A stretch of 64,000 bases of DNA from Xestospongia bergquistia (GCA_963965975.1 OZ014411.1:12106501-12170500); one strand, 5' to 3'; shown: positions 14,201-27,445, counted from the first letter of the stretch. Notes: generated from the sequence alone by a model not told the origin. Made by a program: numbers and translations.

Positions 14201-14531
14201 TACTGTTCAAACATAAGAAAAAGTAGTCTACACTGTACATACAGGTTAATGTGACTATTATTAATGTGACATTACACAGAATCTCATAACTCTGACAATC
14301 AGCTACATGACTCGTCATTAATATATCAGTAATGAGTTCTGTTTACTATACTTCTTCTTACTTCATGATGTTTGATATACAATGAAATACATATACTAAA
14401 TCAGCCAATCTATTTTAAAATAATATAATAGTAAGAACGTTTAACATTACATACCAACTTGGAAAGCAAATGTAATAACTACAAAAACACACAAAAAACA
14501 TTCAAGCCAAAAGCTTTACTACAACAGGCAC
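11251..14531. other. Intergenic region between gene A and the fibrinogen-like gene
   Basis: No convincing exon, RNA gene or repeat pair is visible. An extremely AT-rich block lies at about 12120-12260. A short patch with more CpG than its surroundings lies at about 13950-14110 and could be a relic promoter or transposon; there is nothing else to support either. Confidence 0.4.
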
Positions 14532-14592
14532 TTAACGAATGTATAATTCAATGATGTCAATTGGTGTAGCTTCATTAGGATATCCTTCACTG

Positions 14593-14597
14593 CTACA
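14593..14597 (+). repeat. Target-site duplication, left copy (CTACA)
   Basis: CTACA immediately precedes the 5' LTR and recurs exactly at 18843-18847 after the 3' LTR. Five base pairs is the usual footprint of Ty3/gypsy integrases. Confidence 0.9.
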
Positions 14598-14763
14598 TGT
14601 TATGTTCAACTAATTGGACTATTATCACCTTATTGATTATTTTGTAAATATGAATCTAATTACAGTACTGTATAACTTTTCTGATTTTTGTAGTATTGTT
14701 GAGTATTGTTATCATCTGAGTATCTTAATAAAAAATATTTGTTATAACTTAAAGGACATAACA
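14598..14763 (+). repeat. 5' LTR, 166 bp, lacking the TATA segment
   Basis: By eye it matches the 3' LTR at every position except a 10-bp gap after the TATAA at 14671-14675. It has an AATAAA in AATAAAAAATATTTG near its end. The gap removes most of the TATAAATAG promoter-like box present in the 3' LTR. Confidence 0.93.
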
Positions 14764-14764
14764 A

Positions 14765-17700
14765 ATGGCGACGAGGCTTGTTGGTGCTCTAGGACCTTTC
14801 GATCAAGGAACGACACAATGGTCATCCTATGCTGAAAGGATGGAGGAATATTTACTAGCTAATGGTGTCACAGAAGAGAGAAAGAAAGTGGCTATTCTGC
14901 TCAGCACTATAGGTAGTCAAACGTACGATCTACTGAAAGATTTGTACACACCTGACAAGCCGAACACGAAATCTTTTGAAGAAATAGTAACCAAATTAAC
15001 GGAACATTTAGAACCAAAACCAACCGTAATAGCAGAGAGGTATCGACTGCATCAAAGACAACAGAAAGCAGGGGAGTCAGTTATTAGTTATATGGCAGCA
15101 CTACGTCGTTTAGCCAAAGATTGCAACTATGGCGCATTTTTTGAAGAAGCTCTCAGAGACATGTTTGTATGCGGGCTAGCAAACGAAGGAATCAAGATGA
15201 AATTGCTGCAAGAAAAAAATCTGACGTTAGCTAAGGCCTGTGAAATGGCAACTGCTATGGAAGCAGCCGAAAAGGACACTTCAACGATGCACAATAACAA
15301 GGGAGAAGTGCACCGAATTGGAGGAAAGAAAATAAGCAGAGCCCCGAGAACGGAACAAGCCAAACCAGTAAAACGATGCTACCGTTGTAAAAAAGGTGGA
15401 CATCGCCCAGCAGAATGCAAATTTAAGACAGTCAAATGTTTTCACTGTGGAAAAGAAGGGCACGTTGCCGACGCATGTAGAAATAAGATGAAACGAGAAC
15501 GCCCAAGATCAAAAATAAAGCAGATACGAGAAGATTCTGAAGACAGTGACGGCGAGAGTGTGTTAAATGGACTACAAGAAAAGAGTTCACAACAAAAAGC
15601 AATTATCAACGTAAAAATAAATAAGACAAAGGTGCCAATGGAAATTGACACTGGAGCTGCAGTCACGATTGTACCAAGAAGTATTTGCAGTGTGAAATTG
15701 GAACCATCAACAAGAAAATTGAGATCAGCAACTGGACAGTTGATGAAGCTCGCTGGACAAACAACTGTGAAGGCCCAAATTGGTAAAAGCACCAAATTAC
15801 TTACACTGTATGTAGCAAAAGAGAAATGCCCATTGTTGTTTGGCAGAGACTGGATACAAGCATTTTTTGGAGAAAATTGGATGAGCAGGTTAACAAACCA
15901 AGTAGTACACTCAGTTGAAGAAGAGGTATCAACAAAGCTAGACAAAGTCCTTCAGAAATACACCAACACAGTCTTTAGAGCAGGACTAGGTAAGTTGAAA
16001 AGTATCACAGCTCATTTGAGAGTTAAGCCAAACACACAAGAGAAGTTCTACAAACCACGAGCTGTACCATTTGCTGTAAAACCAAAACTAGATAAGGCAT
16101 TGGATGCCATGGTGGAAGAAGGAAATTTAGAAAAAGTAGATTTCAGCAAGTGGGGAACGCCAATAGTACCCTGTAATAAAACCCGATGGCACTGTGAGAG
16201 TATGCGGTGACTACAAGGTTACCCTCAACCCATGTCTAGAAGTACAGCAGTACCCATTACCTAGGGTAGAAGAATGTTTTCAAGCAATGAATGGAGGAAA
16301 CAAATTCACCAACATCGATTTAGCTCAAGCTTGTAACCAAATCATGTTGGATGATGAGTCTAAAAGTCTAACCACCATAAATACACACAAGGGATTGTAC
16401 CAATGGACACGATTGCCATATGGAGTAGCATCAAGTCCTGCAATCTTCCAAGGGATAATGGACAAAATTTTGCAAGGACTACATCAAGTAGTGTGGTACC
16501 TGGATGATATACTCATCACAGGAGAAACAGAGGAACAACACTTAGCAAATGTGGAGGAAGTTTTGAGCCGACTAGAAAAGTATGGTCTTTGAGCTCGTCG
16601 AAGCAAATGTCAATTTTTTCAAGATTCAGTACAATATTTAGGCCATGTCATCGACAAAGAGGGAATTCACCCAGTCGAAAAGAAAGTAGAAGCAATTTTA
16701 TCAGCCAAACCTCCGAAGAATATAGAGCAACTACAATCATTTATGGGGATGGTAAATTATTATGGAAAATTTATACCTAATTTGTCAACAGTTGCTGCGC
16801 CCCTTAACGAATTAAGAAAGAAAGAAGTAAAGTGGAAGTGGACAAAGAGAGAGGAGAAAGTATTTGAACAGCTCAAGCAACAACTAGCATCAGCCAAGGT
16901 ACTGGTACACTATGACCCAAAGCTACCATTGAAGTTGGATTGTGATGCTTCATCAGTAGGAATTGGAGCAGTGTTATCATATGTTATGAAAGATGGCACT
17001 GAAAGACCTATAGCATATGCTTCAAGGTCATTATCCAAAGCTGAAAGGAATTATTCTCAGATAGAGAGAGAAGCTTTAAGCATAGTGTGGGGAATTAGTA
17101 AGTTTCACACCTATCTCTATCTAAACAAGTTTACATTGGTCACAGACCACAAACCTTTGACCATACTGTTCAATCCAGACAAAGCAATACCAGTATTAGC
17201 ATCTGGAAGAATCCAGAGATGGGCACTCTTTTTAATGGATTATAGATACCACATTCAATTTCGTTCAACCACCAAACATGGAAATGCTGATACATTGTCA
17301 AGGTTTCCTTTAGAAGATATAACACAGAAAGCAACAGATATTGTCGCATCAGTACAGCAGCAACAATTTGAGGAGATACAAGTCTCAACAAAACAAATTG
17401 CAGAGAGCATCCGCAAGAACCCATTAATAGCAAAGATACTCAGCTGTGTGAAAACGGGGTGGCCAGAAGAAATAAGCGCTGAACAACGACCATATTACAA
17501 ACACAGAGAAGAATTAACCATCGAAGAAAATTGTTTACTAAAAGGAATGCAAGTAGTTATACCACCAGATTTGCAAGAGAAAGTGTTGAACTTGCTGCAT
17601 GAAACACATCCAGGAATAGTAAGGATGAAAGCACTGGCCAGGTCTTATGTGTGGTGGCCTAGCATAAACAAAGACTTAGAGGATGTGGCTCATGAATGTG

Positions 17701-18654
17701 AGGACTGCCAACAGAACCACAAGGAGGACCAAAGAACCCCCCCTTCACCCACTAGAACAACCCAACAAACCATGGCAAAGAGTACACTTAGACTTTGCTG
17801 GACCTTTCTTAGGTCAGATGTGGTTAATTGTGGTTGACGCGTTTTCTAAATGGCCTGAAGTCATACCCATGTCAACCACAACAGCTAAACATACCATACA
17901 AGAGCTGAGATTAATATTTGCTCGTTTTGGCCTGCCAGAGATTATTGTCACAGACAATGGACCACAGTTTGTCTCAAAGGAGTTTGAAGAATTCACTAGT
18001 CAAAATGGTATCAGACATAGCAAAGTAGCACCCTACCATCCCAGATCAAATGGACTTGCAGAAAGATTCGTGCAGACATTCAAAATGGCAATGAAGAAGA
18101 TGTCAAAAGGAGGAGGTGATATTAACCAAAAGCTAACAAACTTTTTATTAAATTATCGGAAAACACCACAATCAACAGTCAAGGAAGCACCAGCTATGTT
18201 ATTGATGAAGAGGATACCAAGGAGTAGATTAGACTTACTGGTTCCAAATTTAAAAAAGAAGATCATTGAAAGACAAGAGAAGCAAAAGAAATATTTCGAC
18301 AAAAAGGCCAGGGAAAAGAGTTTTCAGGAACAAGAAGAAGTTTGGGTGAGAGACTATTGAGGGACTACCAAGTGGATACCTGGTATTGTAGTGAAGAAAA
18401 CCGGCCCTGTCTCTTATCATGTAAAAGTACGAGAAATGGTTTGGAGGAGACATGCAGAACAATTACGTCCTCAAAATAAGGGAAGTTACCCAGCACCAGT
18501 TAGCAGTGACCCCACTAAGATTGAATTAATTCCTGCAGAGCCAGAATACACAGAACCACCTACAAATATCATGCGTAGACCCACAAGGATTTCAAGACCT
18601 CCACAACGGTTAATTTATTACAAACCAGGAGATTCTGTTATGTATCAGAATTAA
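14765..18654 (+). pseudogene. gag-pol polyprotein, interrupted
   Basis: Gag and Pol share one frame from the ATG at 14765. Gag runs to about 15350, then zinc knuckles CYRCKKGGHRPAEC and CFHCGKEGHVADAC (about 15378-15480), and a protease with DTGA at 15647-15658. Reverse transcriptase spans about 16000-16740 with YLDD at its active site. RNase H (16900-17160) shows DAS and TDHKPL. Integrase (17590-18360) has HETH and CEDC of the zinc-binding region, then catalytic Asp, Asp (VTDNGPQF) and Glu (GLAERF). Four breaks are visible: a frameshift near 16178-16185, TGA at 16590-16592, a frameshift in the run of seven C at 17737-17743, and TGA at 18358-18360. The tail reads on to TAA at 18652-18654. It cannot make full-length Pol as given. 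Confidence 0.93.
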
Positions 18655-18666
18655 AGGTGGAGGAGA
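18653..18666 (+). promoter_or_regulatory. Polypurine tract of the LTR element
   Basis: AAAGGTGGAGGAGA directly precedes the 3' LTR, the position where plus-strand priming starts in LTR retroelements. It overlaps the last codon of the pol remnant. Confidence 0.75.
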
Positions 18667-18842
18667 TGTTATGTTCAACTAATTGGACTATTATCACCTT
18701 ATTGATTATTTTGTAAATATGAATCTAATTACAGTACTGTATAAATAGTCTTGACTTTTCTGATTTTTGTAGTATTGTTGAGTATTGTTATCATCTGAGT
18801 ATCTTAATAAAAAATATTTGTTATAACTTAAAGGACATAACA
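18667..18842 (+). repeat. 3' LTR, 176 bp, with TATA box
   Basis: It starts TGTTATG and ends CATAACA, and keeps TATAAATAG at 18740-18748, which the 5' LTR has lost. The right target-site copy CTACA follows at 18843-18847. Confidence 0.93.
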
Positions 18843-19723
18843 CTACACATTCTTAGCTCAATATCATCAGTGGTCCAGTAATTGAGGGACTTTATGAACC
18901 ATGGCATGTTTGGAGGTGTACAACAATTAGACTCTAAATACTCACATTGTTCACCATCCCATAATGGATCATCATAATGGAATAAAATGTCACTATTCCC
19001 AATACATTCACGAACACCAGACTCACAATAATAGTCATTACCAACATATTGTGGTGTATGCTCAGAGCTGCCACTATTACATGGACAATCTTCCCAAACA
19101 TTGTCATTTTCATCTTGACCTACAACAAATGTCCAAATGTGATAATGTGGGTTACTACCATGAGTAATAGATATCCCATCAACATAGGGTCCTTCAAGTG
19201 AAAGACTTCCACCATTATTTTGATAGATTCCATCTACACCATTATATTGATATCCTCTTACTCGCCCACATACTTGAGAATAATTGAGGCCAAAAGTAGA
19301 GTAATAGGTTGAATTACAACCAAAACCTGATGGATGAGGTCTATCACATAGTGGATAGTTAATGTTAGGAAAGTAGTAAGAGTTCAGTCCTCTTGGACAG
19401 TTATTTGAACCAGAATCACTCATGTTCATGTAAGCTACTCTTGTCCAGCCTCCTTTACCATCACAATCATTATCGTTCATATTACAGTAGACTGTTTCAC
19501 TACTGACATTACTTAGCATAATATTGTAGTACCCTGAAGTAGTAGCGGGAAATATTTGCAAACTACTGCAAAAAAATCTTGAGCACCTATGAAATGAAAA
19601 TGTAGGACAAAGTATAAATGTACTGGTGTTATGATTTGTCACTTTAAACTTCTTGCCACTGTTACTCGGAACACAGCAGTATTGTTCTTAGACTGAAGAA
19701 GAATGTGAAAGATCAGCACAGTT

Positions 19724-20400
19724 AGCCATAAAAATAGAGGAACCCTCACTGATGTCAGATAAAACTATACTTATAAACAGTCCTAATTTCAGGAAAGTAT
19801 GCATTTTCAAGTCATAAGTATACAACTCAACAGCTTAATTTAGTTTGCTCTGATGATATTTGACACTACAATTTTAAAGTACTATATCTATTTAAAGATG
19901 GATATATTATATATGTACATCTAAATATAAACAATATTGTTTATTTATATGACACAATTTCAATTATGTCTATCACAATTTGTTGACAATTCTAACTTAG
20001 TTCCAATTGTACATTAACTTGAAGCACATATTAACTCAATTATACACATAATATCCATTATTAGTCATGGCACTACAGTAAAAGTAAACAAAATACTATA
20101 GTGTTTCTTTGTATGACATCATTAATTATTATATTATTTTATTAACTAGTCACATGACAATTCATAATATTATACTTGTAGAAGGAAGGTAAAAATCAAT
20201 TACATTTGTAATATATAAATTTTTCAAGGGGTAAATATTTTAAGAATGTGTTCATAGTTATATTGAAAAATTACTGTATACACTCACTAGACTGTTTCAG
20301 CTCCAAATATATATTTATAAGCAGCTAAATGTTAATGGTTATATTGCTATATGTATCTCTATTGAGCATAAAATACATAGTTTTTTTATTTAAACGTTTG
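19724..20400 (+). repeat. Unclassified dispersed repeat, copy 1
   Basis: Starting at AGCCATAAAAATAGAGGAAC and ending near TTAAACGTTTGCT, this roughly 680-bp block has a close second copy in the same orientation at 43757-44418. Small indels separate the copies. No coding frame, terminal inverted repeat or target-site duplication is obvious. It lies just upstream of the fibrinogen-like exon on the opposite strand. Confidence 0.8.
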
Positions 20401-20825
20401 CTTTGGTTTTTATAATGTTAGTGGGTTGATTATTGAAAATGTACATATAACAAAGTGTGGAGGACCTATGCCATCAACTAGTACTCTATAACCTAATGAT
20501 ACAGCTTTATATTTTCATGGTCAGTCAGTAGCATTGCTTGTCAATTATTCCTCTTATATCATGCCATTTGGAGTTAGCATTAACAACTATTATGGTTTTG
20601 TTATTGTTTTAATTACTATCAATAAGAATGTTACCTTAATAATGTCAACATCACTTCTAAGTCTAGTTGGGTTCAATGTTCTAAAAAAGTGCTTCACAGT
20701 TGTGGTGGGTCTAGAGTTATATTGTACTTTAGTAATTTGTAAAACAGAAGTGGAGTATTAGAAGCACATGTGCTTGTTAACAAGACAATTATAGAACATA
20801 ATTACACATTGTGCCATATACTGGC

Positions 20826-21098
20826 ATTACCAATGTAGCTCAAGTCATTGGTAAAGAGCCAAAGGCTATTAGTGCATTTGCATCTGGTGTGACAGTTATC
20901 TTTAGTCTAGGAAATGACAGTGCTAATGTACTATTGTCATATTGATATTGGAATGAAGATAAAGGTGGTGTCTTTGATGGTCTAGGAATTTTATTCAGTG
21001 ATGCACCACTTAGAAATACTTCTGTTACAGTAACTAGCTCTTTCTTTATCCACCCTATACTTTCAGGAAAAGTTGACACAGTTAGAATAGGTATTTAG
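20826..21098 (+). pseudogene. Decayed coding-like segment, unrecognised
   Basis: This frame is open for 90 codons except for one TGA near 20943, which is unusual in such AT-rich DNA. The residues look protein-like and beta-rich (ISAFASGVTVIFSLGND, then NTSVTVTSSFF), suggesting a relic of an extracellular domain exon. I do not recognise the family. Flanking sequence at 20540-20820 has no clean continuation. Confidence 0.35.
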
Positions 21099-21868
21099 TC
21101 ACTACAACCATCAATGTTGAAGGTATTCCATGGAATATATTAACCATTACAAATAATATCATTAATAATTATTATAATACCACCTACGTTGTCACTTCAA
21201 ATCAATATAATCACTCAATTATTCACATTATCTCAACTATTTTGTCAGTTAAACACAAAGTTCACTTAAATCATTTAGAGTATGAAGAATAGTAACAGGA
21301 TACAAGAAAAGATTTGACTTCTTATTACACTTCAGAACAGGCAAATGATAAGTAAGCTATAGTGGTAAAATACTTTCTCTATCCACAACATGAACAGGAT
21401 GTATATAGTTTTACTTAATTAGGACTTTCCAATTAAATAAAAAATAATTTATTATTGCTAACTTAACTAATAATACACCAACAAAATTATAAATATATTA
21501 AAAATCAAAAACAACATTCTCAATTTATTATCAAAATTATTAATACTTAAATAATAAAAAAGGAAGTAGGTCTGTGTGTATCTACAAAAGAGAAAAAAAG
21601 AACAAAAAATTTGATGATTATTGGTCTGAATGTTGTTTGATATCAAAAACATTCTGTGACTTGAATAAGTCATTTCATACTAAAATAATAATTAATTACT
21701 TAGTTTCATAAAAGACAATACAGAATGTACTGTATTGACAATTACATTATGATTGTTCTATTAGGCTTTTAGTGAAACTTCTATCATCTATTATCAATTT
21801 AAACATATTAATTTGTTTACATACTAAAGTTTTTATTCATACCTTTGCATATCTAGTTGTTGTAGCTA
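21099..21868. other. 3' flank of gene B
   Basis: No gene is visible apart from the presumed 3' untranslated end of gene B. The minus strand has AATAAA at 21832-21837, 32 nt beyond the gene B stop codon. Confidence 0.45.
21832..21837 (-). promoter_or_regulatory. Candidate polyadenylation signal of gene B
   Basis: AATAAA on the minus strand, 32 nt after the TAA at 21869-21871. Its spacing supports the very short terminal exon proposed for gene B. Confidence 0.5.
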
Positions 21869-24800
21869 TTATGAAGTACTGCTGTGAGGATCATCTACAA
21901 TATAATATTATAATTATTATAACTTATTAAGTAAAGTGCAGAGATCCTACTACACAACTGATTAGTTTCATATAAAATCACATGTACATGTACTAGCATG
22001 TATAATTTTTATTGTAGTAATATTTTAATGACTTACCTGATTCCTTGACAAGGAATTGGCAGATTTCAATGGCAAGTGATTTCTTCTGAAGAGGACCATC
22101 CAGAATATTGATGATGTTACCCCATGTCACTGGAGTAGGCTTATTGTCAAACCAGCTTTGCAACATCTTGGACATCTTCACTTGATCAGAGTAATATGAA
22201 TGACACAACCCCTCAATAGTATTAGAGTCAACTCCAAGTAGATTTCCTATTTCTTGCCATTTTGCACTGACAGAAGAAAGAAACCTAAGTAAAACATGTT
22301 TCTCTGGTTTGCTCTCTGTGAATTAAAAAAAAAACAAGTACCGATGCAATGAAGTGAATATGCTCTAAATTAGAACATACAATAAAGAAAAAAGTGTTAT
22401 GATAACTAATATAAATAATAAAAGTGATAATATCATGTATAGCTACAAACTTCTTTGTTATATTAATTGCAAAGATATGGAGAAATGCTTAAAATTGGAT
22501 ATACTACAATATGTCTAATGTTTAGGTTCCATACATGGTAAAAATTAGTGACAGACTAGATACTATATAGATACAGAACTGCCAGTCACTCAGTTCTTAT
22601 CATGTTAGTGTCTAGACACAATTGACAAAAAATCATAATCCTTTAGTTCTAGTCGATCAGGAACTATGTAGAAATCAAATTAATGTTTGTCACATATTTT
22701 AATAAATATTATTACTATTAATTTCATTTAGACAAACATAGGGTATGAAGCAACCCTTGATACCATGTTATATTGTATGGCTATGCATCAACATGTAATT
22801 TATATGTACAATATGCTATATGACTAAAGAGCTGTGTTATTAAAGGAAATTAACATCATTACTACATCTTGCTCTCTCTCCAATCACATTTAAATAGCAA
22901 TATAATTATAAAGAAAATTCCTTTATTATACCTTCAATTTCAGAAGGTAAAGGTGGCAGTACTAATTGTGAACATTCTGTATCTACATCAGTATCTTCAT
23001 TGTCTAAAGGGAATATGAAGAGTCAATTAAAACAGATGGGATTTTATTTTATGCTAAAATTACTTGTTGCTAAAATTGAGTAGTTATTAACTAACCTGAC
23101 TTAGGTTGTTCTTGCAAAACAGAAGTACTATTGTTGCCTTTGTTAAAATGTTCTTTCTCTAAATACATGAACATCAAACTAAGTCAATTGTATAAAAAAA
23201 TATAAATACTAACCAAATCCTTTCATCCAAGGCTGAAACTTTTTACTCAATTCAACTGGTAACAAGTCTTGTATAGTACAAGACAATTTAACTTCCTCTC
23301 TTTTGTTAACAGTAACAAGTGCTACATGAACAGGAGGCATATCTGGCTGAGCATGATGTTTCATATCACAGAGTGTACCAGGATTACACTTCATAGCAGA
23401 TGAATGATAAGCTAAAGGTTCAGCACAGGAGTTAATGGCAGTAGTGACTAGAGAATGTAGAGTGGAGCATTCAGCTGGATCACCAGTCCAATAGATTTCC
23501 ATCCAAAGCATTGTGTCAGCTAGAAGTAATGATCCACGAGGTTCGGATGACTGCATTTTAACAGCAAATCTGAGTTGACAAGGAAATTGTGCATTGAGAC
23601 ACTCAAGTGTGAAAAATGGAGGCTCTTTGCGATTTAACAATGCCACAACTGTGGCTGGAAATAAACCCTAGGAAAAAGAATAATGACAATGATTATTTCT
23701 AATTTTTCTTACCTGAGGCACAACTCCTTGTTCAAAAGATAAAACCAATGGCTCACATATTTCAGCAAACTTTTCCTTTTGGTTAGTAGTAAGATGTTTA
23801 GGAGATAAAGCAGTTGGAATAAAGTAATATGTGGACTCCTCACGATGTACTTCAGCTACAATACAGAGATCACATAGTAAGCGTAGTAGGTCAGTTTTTT
23901 CAAATAGACCTGGAGCAAATTGAATAGATACGAGATCTAAGAGATCTATTGTGAACAAGCCTTCTTCTTGAAGTCGGCGGTGAGCATTTGGTGGCAAAAT
24001 TTTTCCTTTCTTAAGTATTTTTTGAGGGAAGTCAACAAAGGATATGCGAATTATATTAGAAAGGGCATCCAAGAAGTATTGTGGATTTGTAAAAATGAGG
24101 TGAGAGCAAGTATTGAAGTGCAAGAAAACTGAGAGAGATTTGAAAAATGCGATAGCTCCTTGTATTTGTGCCTCAGTCATTCCTAGTGTCTGGCCAATGT
24201 CTTGACATTGACTTTGAGATACAATTCCAAGGTCATTTTTCTCTCCTTCTTCTTTGATATTAGACTCCAAAACATACCAACGAATGGGAACTTTCTTTTT
24301 AATAACTGCCTTCTTATGGCCAATAACATATGTTCTAACAAGAGATGAGAGATTTTGACGATTTTTTAGGCACATATTATTAACAGGAAAGATAAGCTCT
24401 TGCTCCGACTCATTATAGAATATTAATTGATCTTTGTATTGTTGCAAAACTGCTATAAGTTGTGCATTCTTCTTTTTTAATGATTCATGAAACAGCTTTC
24501 CCACACCTCTCACTTTGTCTTCATAAGTACCAATGATGAGGAATGTAGGCAGTGCCTTCTTGTCTCCACCTTCAACAGCTGCTACCTTAGCTGATGAGAT
24601 AGAACGCACATATGTTGTAATGAGCTGAAGATTGGTCATCCTAAGCTCTTTAGGTTGGGTTAATGGCTTACCATCAATAGAATATTGAAAGATTGGCTTA
24701 CTTGACAGTCGATCTGTCAACTTATGTACAATCACAATGACTGTATTGCCACGTACAAATGCTCTAGATACATCAGCAAATTGTGGTTGACCACCACTAT

Positions 24801-27409
24801 CAAGTACATATATCCAAGTTGACTGTGAGAGTTGTCGAGAAGCTATTCCTTTCATTGCAGTGAGAATATTCTTAGAGAGTTGTAGAACACTTTCCTTTTT
24901 GGCCGTTTTTTCAACAACTGTATGACTTTCAACAGATCGAGAATCATTTGATGGTTTGACAGAATTATCTACTACTTCAACAACATTCTCTCTTTTCAGT
25001 GATGAGTGATGTGATTGTTTAGACAGAGCATCTTCATTTTGCTTTTTTATTTTTGATTCTTTGTCATCCTTAGAGGGATCTGCTAAGGGTGTCATACATC
25101 CTTTTTTGCCTGACATCAACAAACCATGTTTTGAAGACATTACGTGGCTGGGGGCATCTGAGTGTGGTGTTTCTTTTCCATCGACACTTTCAATGATTGA
25201 TGAAGATGCTTTCTCTTTTATGAGAGGAGGTTGGGAATGTTGTGTGGTTTCCATGGTATTTATACTTGCTTGAACACGAATATCTTCAGCTAACATTTGC
25301 ATCAGTTCCTTTGTATCAACCATTTCCCAACTTTTTGCACCATCAAGTGTAGCTACCTTTTCAACAGCTCTAATAGGCCGATCAGCAATAGCTGTACTAT
25401 GATGATGACGAGGTGGTTCCCAGTCAAAGAGAAGATGCTTGAAGGAAGTCTTACCAACAGCTGGAGGACCAGCCAAAAGTAATTTTATAATTGAAAGTAT
25501 GACATAACCTTCTTCGAGGGCTTGCAATAAAATGCTCTTATCTGAAACAAAAATATAATGCTAATTATTTTTGTTATCAAAGACACTTTCTACTTACTGT
25601 TTTGATCAATTTGATCAATTTGCTGTATAAGCTTTTGGTGAAAATCTTCAGCCTTTTCTTTAGCCATTGTCAAAGCTGTTTCCCCATTCTAGTAATAAAG
25701 TAAGGAAATCAGTAAATCATTTCAGTCCAGTGCAAGAGAACATATTATCAAAACAATTTTTTGCAAGGTACATTTAGTGAAATTGCATTTTATGTCTTAT
25801 ACTATTATTTTATATAAAAGATGGAATATATGGTTAAAGTTTTGTAAATTTAATTGAGCTAAGAAACGTATTCCAACTTATAGGAAATCAATGTTTATAC
25901 ATAATAAGCTAGTGTGTTTTTATTTTTATAACATCACACACATTCCATTAACATTTCTATTAATAACAATTATATATGTGTGAGGTGATCTTAATCAGAC
26001 TTGTAATATTCCTATTACTGTGATCCAAATTTACAAATAGATTAATAGATTCTTTTCATAATGAAGCAGTAATATATATTTACTAACTTTATTAAATATT
26101 TGCTTGTCAGCTCCTTTCTCTAATAGAATCATAGCTATAGACTGGTGTCCTTCCTGACATGCTAACATTAATGGAGTATTACCATCCTAGAAAATAATAC
26201 AAACTTTAAACTTAAAATTTTGATGATTACATTTCTTCTGTTATGGTTACAAATTCTATTTAGTTATACCACAACATACTATAATAATCATATATTATTA
26301 TTACCATTTATTATTATTAAAAACTCTGCTGTTTATAGAAATATAGAAGGAGGAGTCCTTAAGCAAAGATATTTATAATGCACCTCTATAGACTAACAAT
26401 CCAGTCAGAATCCAAACTTCAATTATGTAATTCAAGAAACAAAGATGGATGTACAAATAGCTGGCCATGGATTATAAAGTATAGACACAAAAAATTTTTG
26501 CCAGCTACTAAAATTCCATATATAATTTTAACCATTGTGACTAATAGCAATGATTCAAATAAAAATAAAATGAGTGTTTTATAAGATGTAATATACGTAA
26601 CTTGTTATGCAGTACATCAACTAATGCGGCATAATAATACATGTATATAAATTATAATATATATACTATATATATTACTATATATAAATTCATACATAAT
26701 TCATTTTTTTATATTTTGTCTCAAAAATTAAATCATGATCTACAATAAGTAACTAATGTGTGAAATACTGTAAATATAAAGCAAACTAAGTGAAAATCTA
26801 CTGTAGTGAAGAGCTTAAGGTATATGTGCAAAGTTATTATTTAAAAATAAGAAATTTCTTACAAAAATTACATTTATGTCACACAATGTATCTATTGAGC
26901 AGTACCTCATTGGAAAGATTTGTATGATCATAATAATAGTGGCAATAGCTACTTTGTGACACAAGTAGGCTCTAAAAAAGTCAAAATTCATTATACAGTT
27001 TTGGCTAGAGTTTGTATTAATTTTTTCATGCAAATCAAGGACTATTGTAGTATTCACTAACATGGAAAGAAGAAATTTTGGATATTTTGTTGATATCAAA
27101 GACTATCCAAAAAAGTTATATCAATGCTAACTTAGTGTACCAATTATAGGTTAGATTTGGTGACAAATACAGTTTTGATCTCTAGTCTGTCCAGAATAAT
27201 AGTAATTTCTGTATATGTAGCTTCTAACTTAGTTTTTGATTTTATTCACTTTCACACTGCTCTTTTATATAAGTCTTTTTCTTTCCTTTCTTCAAGTTTA
27301 TTGTATCACTAAATATTGAGTAAGCAGTTTTGCTGTGCACATAACAAGTGTTTTTGAATGTCTGGATCGAGTTCAGGTAAAGCATTTTTTTGCATTCCTA
27401 AGTGTGACT

Positions 27410-27445
<36 letters not shown>

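Larger units (their letters stand above)
14598..18842 (+). mobile_element. Ty3/gypsy-type LTR retrotransposon
   Basis: A 4.2-kb element is bounded by LTRs that begin TGTTATG and end CATAACA, and flanked by the 5-bp duplication CTACA (14593-14597 and 18843-18847). Internally it has, in order, Gag, two zinc knuckles, protease, reverse transcriptase, RNase H and integrase; RT and RNase H before integrase is the Ty3/gypsy order. No envelope-like frame is present. A candidate primer-binding site, TGGCGACGAGG, starts 2 nt after the 5' LTR and overlaps the Gag start codon. A polypurine tract, AAAGGTGGAGGAGA (18653-18666), abuts the 3' LTR. It lies antisense within the fibrinogen-like gene. Confidence 0.95.
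14532..19586 (-). pseudogene. Fibrinogen-like secreted-type protein, last exon split by an LTR retrotransposon
   Basis: On the minus strand 18843-19586 reads openly as a Cys- and Gly-rich domain: SGYYNI, VYCNMN, GGWTRVAYMNM, CPRGL, CGRVRGYQ, YVDGISITHG, HIWTFVVG, CPCN, CCTPP, and TTDDIELRMC near the end. This is the pattern of fibrinogen-C-like domains expanded in sponges and cnidarians, which are usually extracellular. The acceptor is either at 19587 (CATAG) or 19566 (TTTTTGCAG). The element at 14598-18842 inserted after the TTDDIELRMC codons. If it and one target-site copy are removed, the same frame runs on through 14592-14535 for about 20 codons and ends in TAA at 14532-14534, including an IELYIR-like C-terminus. 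Upstream exons were not found, so the gene may be partial. As it stands the last codons are replaced by a few LTR-encoded residues. Confidence 0.72.

Noticed and set aside
15127..15945. Minus-strand open frames opposite the retrotransposon
   Set aside because: They are antisense shadows of Gag and protease; the + strand shows zinc knuckles and DTGA.
20534..20761. 75-codon hydrophobic frame on the + strand
   Set aside because: The residues are typical of translated AT-rich DNA; there are no splice sites or homology-like motifs linking it to the segment at 20826.
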